From Armadillidium nasatum (taxonomy: Eukaryota; Arthropoda; Malacostraca; Isopoda; Armadillidiidae), in contig SEYY01006435.1 of NCBI GenBank assembly GCA_009176605.1, forward strand, positions 22,501 through 47,321: DNA of 24,821 nt, in the 5' to 3' direction. The position numbers and the translations under genes were made by a program. The notes under the pieces are model-generated. The model had not been told where the DNA came from. It did not search any database and saw only the letters and a program-made list of their open reading frames with translations. Below, piece after piece: positions 1 to 14,314 of this stretch (the stretch's first letter is position 1; each line of letters begins with the position of its first letter).

Positions 1-481
1 TAATTTTTAAATAATGCAGCTAAATGATACAAGTTTGATACATAGCAATAAAATAACAATGATATGTATAAATTGATAATATGTTAAATAAATTGATAAT
101 ATGTTTAATAAATTGATAATATGTTAAATTGATAATTTTATATCTTACATTTTTTCAAACTTTACCTTTGGGTCTTACCTAGGTAAACGTGTTAAATCAC
201 TATTATGAATTAGAATAATTTTTTTTTTTAATTTTTGTACTTTTTTTAAACTTTAACTATACAAAACTGTAATTTTCTGATTTTTTTTTTTAGAGAAAAT
301 GCATGTAATCATTAATTTAAGTGAATGTTGGCTATTCTACTCCTTCCTTAAATTAAATAAACCTTATATCTAATTTTCTTAACCTAAAATTTCAGTGCTT
401 TTGACCTCTTTACAAATTTTAGGAAACCCCAGCCATAACCCCGGCCCCGGCCCCGGCCAAATTCCAGCCCCGGTCGGTTCC
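1..481 (-). mobile_element. Terminal part of a hAT-like BED-finger element, copy 1 (partial)
   Basis: This stretch matches 19374-19818 in the same orientation and 19949-20410 in reverse complement. Shared landmarks are the start near TAAATAATGCAGCTAAATGA, the T-rich middle, and the GC-rich end with repeated CCGGCCCCGG. It ends at ccccggtcggttcc, whose reverse complement GGAACCGACCGGGG is the same terminal inverted repeat seen at 19949 and 21743. A short TA run follows directly. By comparison with the other copies, the BED-finger exon should lie just left of the window and read leftwards. Assignment to the hAT superfamily is inferred from the BED exon of the related copies. Confidence 0.7.
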
Positions 482-589
482 TATATATATATACGGTATA
501 TATAAAATAAATCTGAGTTAGATTAAAAAAAAACATTTGCAAAGTATAAAACAAAATATCTATAGGGACAATTTTTTGATATGGAATTT

Positions 590-1100
590 ATAAATTATGA
601 TCCCTAGAGGCACGGGGGACCAGCACTTGTCTGGAAAAGTGCCAAGTTTATCTATAGTTTCCGGGGGTTGCTTGAGCCTATCAAAAGGTAGGATGGAAAA
701 CCTAATACTAGCCCCATTCCCAATACGATGCATGTAACCTTAATAAGTAACTTCCCAAAAGGAGATATTTTCAACAAAGCAATTGGCAATTGCCCAAGTT
801 GGTTTCGTAAATATACAGACCTTCCCTACTCTCCACAATCACTATGGTCTCAGTCAAACCTGAAAGACTAGCATCCATACATCCTGGTTCGATCTCCAAC
901 TACCCTCATCCCTCTGGATGCAGGAGGAATCAAAATTGGATCCCTCACACCTGCTACACTACCGCTCCTCTTCCTGCCAGGAAAGATGAAAGCAGGACCA
1001 CCGCCGCACCTAGAGGTATCTCATCCAAGATCATTGCTTCCGCTTTCATTCATAAATGATGGGGTCTTGGCTGAAAAGCCTGGCCTAGTGTAAGGGCAAC
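590..1100. other. Unidentified GC-richer block
   Basis: The block is clearly less AT-rich than its flanks and lacks long homopolymers. It contains a 71-codon plus-strand open frame (844-1059) that resembles no family I know. No splice signals, inverted termini or poly(A) tail define it. It could be a fragment of a LINE 5' region, a non-coding RNA exon or a processed copy of some transcript. I do not see a second copy in the window. Confidence 0.3.

Positions 1101-2121
<1,021 letters not shown>

Positions 2122-2204
<83 letters not shown>
2122..2204. repeat. (TA)n array
   Basis: TA dinucleotides directly following the right terminus of MITE A copy 1. This MITE is therefore embedded in a TA tract. 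Confidence 0.98.
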
Positions 2205-2206
<2 letters not shown>

Positions 2207-2429
2207 TCTAAAGTAGCTTATATATTGCATATTTTTAATATATATATATAAACACTAACTATGGTTTTTCAAAATGTCCACTAAACTATGAAAATCCTTT
2301 ATAGAATAGCAATACCTAACATTTATTTTGACTCTCATTTTATACACGAGGACTCACTTGCTATTTTATTGTTGACAATGTAAGTCATTTCCACATACTT
2401 GCTTTTGCCTCATTCCCTAATGAAATAAG

Positions 2430-2594
2430 TCTTTTAAAATTATTTTTTAGCGTCATTGATATCATGAAGTGTTGAAGCAAGATGAGTATCAACCTATTTA
2501 TACCTATTATTATTATTATTTAATTTTCTAGTATACTTAGTTGACTTATCATAACCTGAATGACCGAAATTGCTGTGTGATACAGGCCTAACTG
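2430..2594 (-). repeat. Interspersed repeat family D, copy 1
   Basis: The core (ATT)n-TTTTCTAGTATACTTAG, then ttgacttatcataacctgaa and gtgatacaggcctaa, recurs at 7623-7800 and inverted at 8415-8640. Related cores lie inside both MITE A copies. On the minus strand it ends in an (AAT)n run, like the 3' tail of a SINE or LINE. No pol III boxes are visible, so the class is uncertain. Confidence 0.65.
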
Positions 2595-2970
<376 letters not shown>

Positions 2971-2982
2971 AGATGAATGATC

Positions 2983-3060
2983 GTGTGCCATGCATTTATG
3001 ATTTCATTACTATACTACAATAATGCATATTATAATACAAGTTGCAAATGCATGGCACAT
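2983..3060. repeat. Inverted repeat (15-bp arms, 48-bp loop)
   Basis: GTGTGCCATGCATTT at 2983-2997 pairs with AAATGCATGGCACAT at 3046-3060, with one mismatch. A related phrase, aaatgcatggcatacg, precedes the tail copy near 4610. The hairpin may therefore be a fixed part of a repeat unit that ends at 3130. Confidence 0.75.
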
Positions 3061-3072
3061 GGCATACAAATG

Positions 3073-3130
3073 TTTATCTATAGGGGGCTCTGCCCCCTGT
3101 ACCCCTGACCGGTGAGTGAGTGATAAAATT
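3073..3130 (+). mobile_element. LINE/SINE 3'-tail copy (hairpin plus GTGAGTG motif)
   Basis: The order is tttatctatAGGGGGCTCTGCCCCCT, then gtaccccTGACCGGTGAGTGAGTGATAAAATT. GGGGGCTCTGCCCCC is a perfect self-complementary stem. The same stem and GTGAGTG motif close the LINE fragment at 6066-6108, recur at 6951-7003, and occur inverted at 11865-11932. I read this as a severely 5'-truncated LINE or a SINE sharing its 3' end. A CT/TA array follows. Confidence 0.65.
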
Positions 3131-3146
3131 TTTACTTATATTCCTT

Positions 3147-3273
<127 letters not shown>

Positions 3274-3360
3274 ACAAATTTTAACTATTTCTATTTTTAG
3301 CTTCAACATATTTTAAAATATAGTTATAATAGCAACCTCGTCAAATTTTCAAAGGAGAGT

Positions 3361-3552
3361 TTTATAATTTCGGCAGACGATATTCTGATGTCATAATTTT
3401 TATTATTTTAATTTTTTTTTTTTTTACAAAATAATTTGTTGTTCGTTGATTAACTAAAAAAAAAAAAGAAAAATAAAAACATTTTTCCTTTTTGTAGTTA
3501 AGCTGAGAAGGAAAAATAATTTGGGCCCCTTTTACTAAGATTTTACCAGTTT
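3361..3552 (-). repeat. Interspersed repeat family B, copy 2 (inverted)
   Basis: Read on the minus strand it gives the family B order: a ctttag-like start, gggccc, a T-rich run, cagcttaactac, gttaatcaacgaa, an A/T-rich block, gacatcaga and tgccga. The match to 18487-18680 is clear by eye, though diverged. Confidence 0.55.
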
Positions 3553-3672
3553 AGTTTTCATCTCTGACTTTAACAATATAATATAAGAAATTGGGCAAGA
3601 AATATATTTTCTGATTATCTTTCTCCACATAATCTGTTACACCATATTGTTAAAGTTACAGACGAAAACCAA
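3551..3672. repeat. Imperfect inverted repeat, arms of about 29 bp
   Basis: TTAGTTTTCATCTCTGACTT-TAACAATAT (3551-3579) is largely complementary to 3644-3672 (ATATTGTTAAAGTTACAGAC onward), with a few mismatches and a loop of about 64 bp. It could be a small MITE or fold-back remnant. Confidence 0.6.
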
Positions 3673-3742
3673 TCTTTATGATGTTTGAAATCTATTTTTA
3701 CTACTTTAATTAAGTGCATTTTAATTTAGCGAATCCGATTTT

Positions 3743-4500
<758 letters not shown>

Positions 4501-4621
4501 TATTCACTTGTATCTTTTATTATAATAATATTCATGAATAATAAGAAGCATATTTTAAGAAAAGGTTACATTAACTTAAATATTATTGCAGTAGATCACT
4601 GAAAACGTAAATGCATGGCAT

Positions 4622-5321
<700 letters not shown>

Positions 5322-6015
5322 ATTCTTGCTGATCTTGATTTGATTTCCCTTTGGGGTCATAGCAACCTCTCAAAAACATCTTCCAACTTTCCTATCCTTT
5401 TCGATGGCTCTCCCGTCTCTCAAAAACATTAACATTCTTGGTCTAAACATAAACAATAAACTGTCTTGGAAACCACATATCACAATGGTTGCTAAAGCTG
5501 CCTCTAAGAAGCTGGGAGTTCTGTTCAGGTTGCGAGAGTTTTTTTTCTTCTGAGCAGTTACTCCAGATATATAAGGGTCTCATTCGCCCTTGTATGGAGT
5601 ACTGTTCTCACATTTGGGGGGCTCTGGCTCCTCCTCTCTTCTGGATAGGGTTGAGTCAAAAGCTATGAGATTAATAAACTGTCCCCTACTTTCAAACTCT
5701 CTTGACCCTCTGTCCCTGCGACGTGACGTTGGCGCGCTATCTCTTTTCTACAGGTACTACAATGGCAGGTGCTCGAGGGAATTGGCCTCTCAGATTCCTC
5801 CACCGTTGCGTCGTCCTCGTTGCACGAGGGGTGCCCTGCTTTCGCACCAATTTTGTGTGGACGTAGGGAATCCTAGGCTAGCTCGTTGTGGTACCTCCTT
5901 CTTTCCAGCCACCTCTATTCTGTGGAATTCTCTACCATCTTCTATTTTTCAAACTGTATTTAATCTTCCACTCTTCAAGTCTTCCGTCTGCGCCCACCTG
6001 AGGGCTGTGCGTTAG
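5322..6015 (+). pseudogene. LINE-A reverse transcriptase C-terminal fragment (Jockey/CR1-like), copy 3
   Basis: Translation in pieces gives the end of a non-LTR retrotransposon ORF2. First comes ILADLDLISLWGHSNL and LFDGSPVS from 5322. After one frame change comes INILGLNINNKLSWKPH, then AKAASKKLGVLFRLREFF. After a slip in the T run near 5540 comes SEQLLQIYKGLIRPCMEYCS, and after a slip in the G run near 5617 comes SLLDRVESKAMRLINCP, LSLFYRYYNGRCSRELAS and [17 protein letters not shown], with a stop at 6013-6015. The RT catalytic core is absent. At least three frameshifts and an internal deletion (after SLWGHSNL) show it is dead. The unbroken part of the last frame has no ATG; its nominal start at 5590 is TTG. 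The 3' UTR continues to 6108. Family placement rests on motif recognition only. Confidence 0.85.
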
Positions 6016-6261
<246 letters not shown>

Positions 6262-6446
6262 TTGATGCTAAAAATATTGTTTTGAACAATTTATAATGTA
6301 TAATTTACTTTACTTCATAATCATAGTTTCAATATATTAAAAAAAAATAAAAAAAATATTTTAAACCTTTTTTTCACTCCAAAGTAGCTATTAATTTTCG
6401 TGTAAAATTCATTCCGAAACTAATCTAGCAACTTGGCAGTGCAAAG
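6262..6446 (-). repeat. Interspersed repeat family C, copy 2 (inverted)
   Basis: Its reverse complement starts TTTGCACTGCCAAGTTGCTA and carries the AATAGCTACTTTGGAG, aaaaaaaggttt and tatattgaaacta blocks of 4156-4326 in the same order. In each copy the end away from the TTTGCACTGCC terminus abuts a dinucleotide array. Confidence 0.7.
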
Positions 6447-6753
6447 GTAAATTATTTTACACAGTCCATAGGCCATGCTGCCTAAGTACCTAACGGCCAT
6501 TCACCACCTTTAAGTATCCAAGTTAGTAATTATTTTACACCGATTATTAATTGTGTTGTTAAATAGTCTTAAATGTTACTATTTGTTAATTAATTTATTT
6601 CTTTTGTGTATGCTTTTAGTTTACAAAATCGTTTTCCGCGGATTTATAGTGATGTTACGAAATTCTGTTTCCTGTATTCAAAGATACTTATAGTAGAAAA
6701 TGTTTATTAAGTAAAGCTAAATTAGTATTTTTAAAAAATAAAAACGATAAAAT
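6447..6753. other. No recognisable feature
   Basis: AT-rich non-coding sequence. I see no ORF, inverted repeat or match to other parts of the window. Confidence 0.45.
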
Positions 6754-7153
6754 CATAGACGGATATTTATGTCTGTCAAGTTAGCAAAAGATTTTAGCTA
6801 AAGATTTTTTTTAAGGACAAACTTCAGGGAACAAATAGGACAGACAACCACAGTGTAAAAATAAATAAATAAGAAATAGTAAAATATAAATTTAAAAATA
6901 TAATAAATTTAACGAATATGGTGCTATACCCAAATTGTCATCAGGAAAAACATTTATCTATGGGGGGCTCTGCCCTCTGTACCCTCTGTCCCGTGAGTGA
7001 TGATATATATATATATATATTTTTAAACTTATATTTTACTATTTATTATTTATTTATTTTTACACTGTGGTTGTCTGTCCTATTTGTCCTCTGAAGTTTG
7101 TCCTTAAAAAAATCTTTAGCTAAAATCTTTTGTTAACGACAGATGTACGGACA
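6754..7153. mobile_element. Fold-back (long-TIR) element with a LINE tail in its loop
   Basis: Left arm 6754-6899 and right arm 7020-7153 are inverted repeats of about 135-145 bp. Matching blocks, shown as left arm and reverse complement of right, include CAAAAGATTTTAGCTAAAGA, AAGGACAAACTTCAG, and GGACAGACAACCACAGTGTA followed by aaaaataaataaataa. The outermost 30 bp are more diverged. The loop of about 120 bp holds a 3'-tail copy (6951-7003) and a short TA run. It has no coding capacity. Confidence 0.85.
6951..7003 (+). mobile_element. LINE/SINE 3'-tail copy inside the fold-back element
   Basis: It reads catttatctaTGGGGGGCTCTGCCC, then tctgtaccctctgtCCCGTGAGTGATGAT, then a 9-unit (TA) run. 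This is nearly the same layout as 3073-3130, including the tttatctat lead-in, so the shared unit extends at least 15 bp upstream of the hairpin. Confidence 0.65.
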
Positions 7154-7300
7154 TATGGGACCTATCATATGCCATTGATGGTGATAAATGAGATGTGTTT
7201 TTGAGCAGATCCAAAAGAAAGTGCAAAAAATCACATTCAAGCCTATACACAGTGGCCTATATCAGTAACAGTCAGCTACTGTAGATGAAATTTGATTAAA

Positions 7301-7490
7301 GGTAATAATTCGATCTGGCACGAACCTCTCTATTTTTCACTATATTGAAGATGTCAAAATATGTTTAAATACATTCTACACATACTTTTCTTTCACGAAA
7401 TAGTATTTTGAATACATAATAAAAAGAGAAACTATTAAAAAAAAAAGAAAAAACTGATCTTTTTACTCTGAACAGTGAAGCATCTGTTAT
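7301..7490 (+). repeat. Interspersed repeat family E, copy 1
   Basis: It begins GGTAATAATTCGATCTGGCA and continues through a tatttttcactatattgaa block, a gaatacataataaaaagaga block and ttttactctgaacagtgaagc. The reverse complement of 9653-9842 gives the same sequence with scattered changes. It has no ORF, and its class is unknown. Confidence 0.75.
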
Positions 7491-7622
7491 TCGACTGGCC
7501 TTCCCTTCACCTTCGTTTGTACAAAAATACCAAAACCAATTGAATACCAGGTTGCTATATTTGTCCTTTGACTGTTCAGTTATTTTTCTTCAATGTACTG
7601 TAATAAAACCTTTGATATTATG

Positions 7623-7800
7623 GAAATATCGATAAATCAATATATCAATGTAAATTTATTGAAATTTGTAATATTATTATTTAGCTTTCATTTATGCGTA
7701 TTATTATTATTATTATTATTTAGTTTTCTAGAGTACTTAGTTCGACTTATCATAATATGAACTACTGAAGTTTGCCATGTGATACAGGCCTACTGCCATA
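7623..7800 (-). repeat. Interspersed repeat family D, copy 2
   Basis: It shares ATATCGAT...ATATATCAATG, an (ATT)n run, TTTAGTTTTCTAG, agtacttagttcgacttatc and gtgatacaggccta with the inverted copy at 8415-8640. These two copies flank the second MITE A in opposite orientation. Confidence 0.7.
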
Positions 7801-7821
7801 TTACAATATATATATATATAT

Positions 7822-8640
<819 letters not shown>

Positions 8641-8662
8641 GGTGGTGGTGATAAGCATTGTT

Positions 8663-8789
<127 letters not shown>

Positions 8790-8978
8790 TTATTCTTTAC
8801 TATTATGTGCATTTTGAGCACTACCTTTTAAATTTTCTACAATTCTTAATAGAATTTTTCTCTGGTAATAAGTGAAAATGAATCCTTAATAAACAAGTGT
8901 AGGAAATTTTATTTTATGTTTTGCAGACTTTTTTTTAATAAATCTAGCCCAGGTTTATTATAAATATTTTTTATAAAT

Positions 8979-9562
<584 letters not shown>

Positions 9563-9569
9563 ATAAAAA

Positions 9570-9605
<36 letters not shown>

Positions 9606-9652
9606 TAAAATTTTTTTTTTTTTTATATATTATATAAATTAAGGACAGTCTA

Positions 9653-9974
<322 letters not shown>

Positions 9975-10030
9975 AGGTTGTTCTTGTGAATTAATATTCT
10001 TAAGCCTCTTTGGATTTCTATTTTGAACTG

Positions 10031-10095
10031 CCAAAAGCGTAGAGGTAAAATTCTATGCTTTTGTGGTATAGGGCCCGGGTTCGATTTCCCCTATA
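10031..10095 (+). mobile_element. tRNA-derived SINE head or tRNA-like pseudogene
   Basis: An A-box-like AAGCGTAGAGG lies at 10035-10045 and a B-box GGGTTCGATTTCC at 10077-10089, about 30 bp apart as in tRNA-derived pol III promoters. The T-arm is close to canonical, but the acceptor and anticodon arms do not fold cleanly, so a functional tRNA is unlikely. An AT-rich tail of about 75 bp follows and runs into a (TA)n array at 10171. Confidence 0.55.
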
Positions 10096-10165
10096 GCAAA
10101 CTTTAAACTTTGATGTTTAATGAAAATTTAGTCTGTGAGAGTGTTTAGCAGACTGTAACTAACAT

Positions 10166-10293
<128 letters not shown>

Positions 10294-10413
10294 TTTTTAT
10301 TTTTTTATTTTCCAGATTGTATTTAGTGTTACCTAATAAAGAGAATTCTGATTTATAAAATACTATTTAGTGAAAAAATAAGAATAAAAAAAATAATAAT
10401 TCCTTTAATAGTC

Positions 10414-10524
10414 ATGGATATTAAATGTGAAGAAGAATTTAAGGTTGAACTTGTAGAAATCTCCGAAGAAGATGATAAAATTAATAGTCATTTAGAGCAA
10501 TGTTCGGCACTAGAACAAATTGAG
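10414..10524 (+). CDS. C2H2 zinc-finger protein, exon 1 (37 codons) of three
   Basis: The start of a 306-residue predicted nuclear DNA-binding protein assembled from three phase-0 exons: 10414-10524, 12048-12278 and 14315-14893. This exon encodes MDIKCEEEFKVELVEISEED and then DKINSHLEQCSALEQIE, a strongly acidic N terminus. I chose ATG at 10414 because it is the first ATG after a good acceptor (pyrimidine tract, then TTTTCCAG ending at 10314) and leads straight into the acidic segment; the 5' UTR part of the exon would be 10315-10413. The donor is GAG|gtataa at 10525. Short acidic exons with DIK-E and VKEE motifs ahead of a finger-only last exon are, from memory, a common layout for arthropod C2H2 genes. 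The DNA target and role are unknown. The promoter and any upstream non-coding exon are not identifiable. Confidence 0.75.
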
Positions 10525-10534
10525 GTATAAAAAA

Positions 10535-10535
<1 letters not shown>

Positions 10536-10568
<33 letters not shown>

Positions 10569-10590
10569 TATTATTATTATTATTATTATT
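10536..10590. repeat. (ATT)n microsatellite in intron 1
   Basis: About 18 ATT units with one TTTA interruption near 10568. A second shorter ATT run with AGT variants lies at about 10817-10850. Confidence 0.95.
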
Positions 10591-10599
10591 AAGTTTTTT

Positions 10600-10815
10600 A
10601 AAAATTTAATAATTTTTATCCAATAAAATTTTGAGATTATAGTGTCTTGTGTAATTTTTGCCATCAAGACACGTAAATATTTCTCTATTCTTTTCTCTTC
10701 CTCATTTTTTTTTTTTTTTGAACTTTTTTTTTTTTCATCTTCATTAGATCGTTCTTTTTCTTGCATTTCTTCAGCAATTTCTTGTCCATCTCTTTTAACA
10801 TAAGCATTTCTTTTC
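10600..10815 (-). other. Lys/Glu-rich open frame, uncertain
   Basis: On the minus strand the frame reads AYVKRDGQEIAEEMQEKE, then a Lys/Glu-rich, coiled-coil-like stretch with EKRIEKYLRVLMAKITQDT. The first part looks like real protein rather than translated homopolymer, but I do not recognise it. It lies between two ATT microsatellites inside intron 1 of the zinc-finger gene, in antisense. It may be a stray exon copy or a chance frame. Confidence 0.25.
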
Positions 10816-11113
10816 TTTATTATTATTATTATTATTATTAGTAGTAGTGGTATTTAAATTGCCATAAATGTGTGTGTGTGTTGTGGGGGGAAGGACCTAC
10901 TATACATTAGCTGTGTTTTTGTATGAAACTACTCCCATTTGTGTTCAGATTTCAGAAATAAATGTTTTAAAACGTTGCTTCTTTTTCTAAAACCAGACAA
11001 GTTTTATACAAAAATGTCGCTAAGTCTAATGGATATTCTAAGTTTTAAGGACAGCTTTTTTGAAAAAGTAGTGATGGGACAGTTAATTATCATCATCAAT
11101 TTTCTGCTGATTA

Positions 11114-11634
11114 ATTGCACATATTGGCTTATAAATATCTTTACTCCACCTTCTTCTATTGAGATTGAATGTTTAGTAGTGGGGGACATAAATATTATCC
11201 AAGATGAATTCATATTACCCCAGAAACTGGAAAAAAGAAAGTTACTACATCACAAATTAAGAGCTTTAAATTTAAAGTACTAGAAGTTCGTATGTCTGTT
11301 CATTTTCTCATATATTAAAAATTTTAAAATCAATATTGTGAAGATATTACAAAGTGTCCCACTCGTTCTCAACCCCAGATATGTGTTTATAGATATATAA
11401 AGTAATGGTTATAAGTTAATAAAATTTGCCACAAACAAACCTTAGAGTGTGAGAATCATTCATGCATCATAACAGAGTTGGAAGTGATCTCCATTAGGAT
11501 GAAGGCAAATACCTGCACAAACTTTTCCATGTTACAGAAGGTTGAATATCAAAGCATCATTTGCATGCCGAATGTTATATTTCAATTGTATGAGAGTACT
11601 TGGCTTGTTCCTATACACTTTCCCGTTCAGCATG
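11114..11634 (+). repeat. 521-bp dispersed direct repeat, copy 1
   Basis: From ATTGCACATATTGGCTTATA to ctttcccgttcagcatg this matches 24199-24718 with roughly twenty small differences, counted by eye. No terminal inverted repeats, poly-A tail or ORF conserved in both copies was found; the 114-codon frame at 10939-11283 runs only partly into it. It lies inside intron 1 of the zinc-finger gene. It may be an unknown mobile element or a piece of a segmental duplication. Confidence 0.93.
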
Positions 11635-11864
11635 TTTACACATTTGAATAAAGAATAAGGAAAATACAATTTAATTCTTCCCTACTATAAAATTTTTATA
11701 TTTTTTAAAATAATGGAAACTTTTAAAATGTACTTTTTCAGTTTCATCTTCATCATCAAATCTACTACAATTTTAATCATCAAAAATTCTTAATCGTCTC
11801 ATCACTACTACAAAGAAATTAATATTTTAAAATATTCATAAAAATTTCAAGAAAAAGTAAAGAA
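11635..11864. other. No recognisable feature (intron 1)
   Basis: AT-rich intronic sequence. Nothing in it stands out before the A-run and T-run preceding 11900. Confidence 0.45.
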
Positions 11865-11932
11865 AAAAAAAAAAAAACATTTTTTTTTTTTTTTTTTTTA
11901 CACATCACCACCACTCACGGGCATAGCCCTAT
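11865..11932 (-). mobile_element. LINE-A 3' tail with poly-A, inverted
   Basis: On the minus strand: ATAGGGCTATGCCCGTGAGT, then ggtggtgatgtgt, then a long A-run (the plus-strand T-run at about 11881-11899). The stem and GTGAGTGGTGGTGATGTGT motif match 6066-6100, so this is a very short, 5'-truncated LINE insertion in intron 1. Confidence 0.65.
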
Positions 11933-12047
11933 TGCATTTTCCTTTAATGCAGAATTATTTTTCAGTCAATAGAAAAATAGGTAATATAATAGTAGTATTT
12001 TTAATGGTAGTATTTTATCAGTTGTCGTAACAAAATAATTTTTACAG

Positions 12048-12278
12048 GAGAGAAACTGTTACGGATTCATCGATGCGAAGAGTGAAATAGAAGTAAAAGA
12101 AGATCCTCTGGCTATCGAGGAGGAAGAGGCAGCAAATGTTAAACTGGAGGAAGATTGCTATGGATCCTTCGATATGAAGAGTGAAATAGAAGTAAAAGAA
12201 GAGTCTTTAGATATTGGGGAAGAAGAGACAACAAATGATGAACTTTCAGACACAATTTGTGAATTGGATCAAAATCAA
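12048..12278 (+). CDS. C2H2 zinc-finger protein, exon 2 (77 codons)
   Basis: It is bounded by an acceptor tttttacag at 12047 and a donor CAA|gtacga at 12279, both phase 0, and is open throughout. It encodes residues 38-114. An acidic module of about 34 residues occurs twice in tandem: [20 protein letters not shown]..., then [20 protein letters not shown].... The copies begin at about 12057 and 12159, 102 bp apart. Each carries VKED or VKEE, matching the SUMO-acceptor pattern (hydrophobic-K-x-E), which in many C2H2 regulators promotes repression (family knowledge). The sequence does not prove modification. No zinc ligands are present here. Confidence 0.8.
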
Positions 12279-12324
12279 GTACGAATAAAAATGTTTTTAA
12301 TAATTAAAAAGAGAGAAAAAAAAA

Positions 12325-12714
<390 letters not shown>

Positions 12715-14060
12715 AAAAAAGGAGTGGACTAAGAGTTGTAGAAAATAGAAGGGACACAATTTGATTATTCCTTTTTAAAGCAATACTTGTTGTCAAAGAA
12801 AATATTAGAAAAATTGAGAAGTTTTCATTATTTCCTGCTAAGGATAGATTCGAAAGCCTTAGAAAGAACAGACCTTGAAGTAATAGGATTATAGATATAG
12901 GGTCGAGAGGGGTTCCCCTTTATCGGCACTGGCTGAATGAGTTCACTTTTCCAGCAGGAAGGGAAGGTCAAAGTAGAAATATAGAGAAGTAGTAGTTTAT
13001 TAAGGCAGTGTGCAAGCTCATAAGCACAAAGTTTTGAAACCTCTTGTGGGATACATCAGGACCATATGCATTCTTAGTGTTCGATTTATAGAGAGCAGAA
13101 ATAACATCATTAGAAGAAATGATAGTGTAAATCATAAATGAGTTAGTATTGGGTGGAAGAGGTAGAATAGCCACAGAATTGTCTAAGGTGAAATTTTAGG
13201 CAAAGTTTTGAGTATAGAGTTGAGCTTTTGCAGAAAGCAAATGGCATCTGTGTTCTTTGAAGACACTGTGAACAAGAAGCAAAATGCCAGAAAGGTTGAT
13301 TCATTTTCTACAGAAAAAAAAGGTTTTAGTGTTACACAGAATAGTTTTGAATGATTCTGAAGTTTGAAGACAATTGTATTTCCTGAAGACAGCGTCACTG
13401 TGGCAAATTTCATAATAGCAAGCAAAGTTAATCCAAGTTTTGTTTTTTTGTGACAGGTTTAGGTGATGGGAAGGAAAATGAAATGTACACCTCCACGCCA
13501 TAAAGAATCTCCTCCGTTGAGTAATCTGCACACTCCAAGGGACTCATTCCTCCGAAGTAATAATCATTTCAATGGATATCAAAGCACTACCGCACGTCTG
13601 AACAGTTTGCGGCATCAAAATGCCAAAATCTTTTCCTCTTGGTTTGCAGAGGTCTTGCTTGTAGAAAACTTGGAGAAATAAAAGTAGATATATTAAAAAG
13701 GTGATGTGAAGAACCCGAAGGTGGAAAGAGTTTATAACAGAGTAAGTTAAAATGTTAAGGAAAGTTTAAAATGTTGTGATCATTTCCAAGGCGTTCACGG
13801 TTGCGAAAATGGGGCTGCACTATCTGCTCAAGGTTATTTTGGATTGAGAAATGAAAATCAAGTTCATTCGCTGTATCTTGAGAACTAGAAGAAATCCATT
13901 TGCGGTGGCTAACGTTGAAATAACCTACAATGATGATTTCAGATGGTTAACACAACCTTTACAGTATCTAAAGAGTCGCTTTATTTTCATTAGGACCTAT
14001 GAGCTGATGTACTTTTATTTATTGAACTCTTTGGAGGAATGGTTTTTTTCTAAGTGCTAA
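12715..14060 (-). pseudogene. LINE-A endonuclease and RT N-terminal fragment (Jockey/CR1-like), copy 1
   Basis: Read leftwards in broken frames, it runs in ORF2 order. EIIIVGYFNVSHRKW, ELDFHFSIQNNLEQIVQ, LFPPSGSSHHLFNIS and AANCSDV come from the apurinic endonuclease domain. Next are NDYYFGGM, then the linker to NDVISALYKSNTKNAYGPDV (start of RT), and finally TFPSCWKSELIQPVPIKGNP and SRSVLSKAFESILSRK. The catalytic Asp of the GDFN motif is Tyr, the Asp of the SDH motif is His, and many stops and frameshifts are present, so it is inactive. It lies antisense inside intron 2 of the zinc-finger gene. The open frame at 13463-13681 on the plus strand is only its shadow. Confidence 0.85.
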
Positions 14061-14314
14061 AATCCTGCTATATGACCTCCCCATAGGGAATTATGAACAT
14101 AAGTTTTCATTCAAATTTCTTTTCATTTGGAGTGGATTTAAAGAGTAACTAAAATTTATTTTTTTTTAATTTGAAAGAGAAACCTTCATAATAAAAGCTT
14201 TAAATTTTAGGACTTTTTTTTTTATTATAAATTTGCATGTAAGAATTAATAAAAGTATTTGAATTTCTTTTTTAGATTTTTATTATAATCTCTTTCATTT
14301 ATTGTTTTGCACAG
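14061..14314 (+). other. Intron 2 distal part
   Basis: AT-rich sequence with T-runs ending in the acceptor attgttttgcacag at 14314. No other feature is visible. Confidence 0.6.

Noticed and set aside
10939..11283. 114-codon plus-strand frame overlapping the 521-bp repeat
   Set aside because: It crosses the repeat border, the second repeat copy has indels in the corresponding part, and the composition is that of translated AT-rich DNA.
13463..13681. Apparent shared protein (CTPP...ESPP...SNNH) between 13463-13681 (+) and 23566-23823 (-)
   Set aside because: Both are antisense shadows of LINE-A: the opposite strand in each case reads the endonuclease-linker region (CSDV/NDYYFGG and FPWNDYCFGG). 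The similarity comes from the LINE, not from a new gene.
13851..14060. 69-codon plus-strand frame as a gene
   Set aside because: It is antisense to the LINE-A endonuclease domain, whose order continues through this interval.
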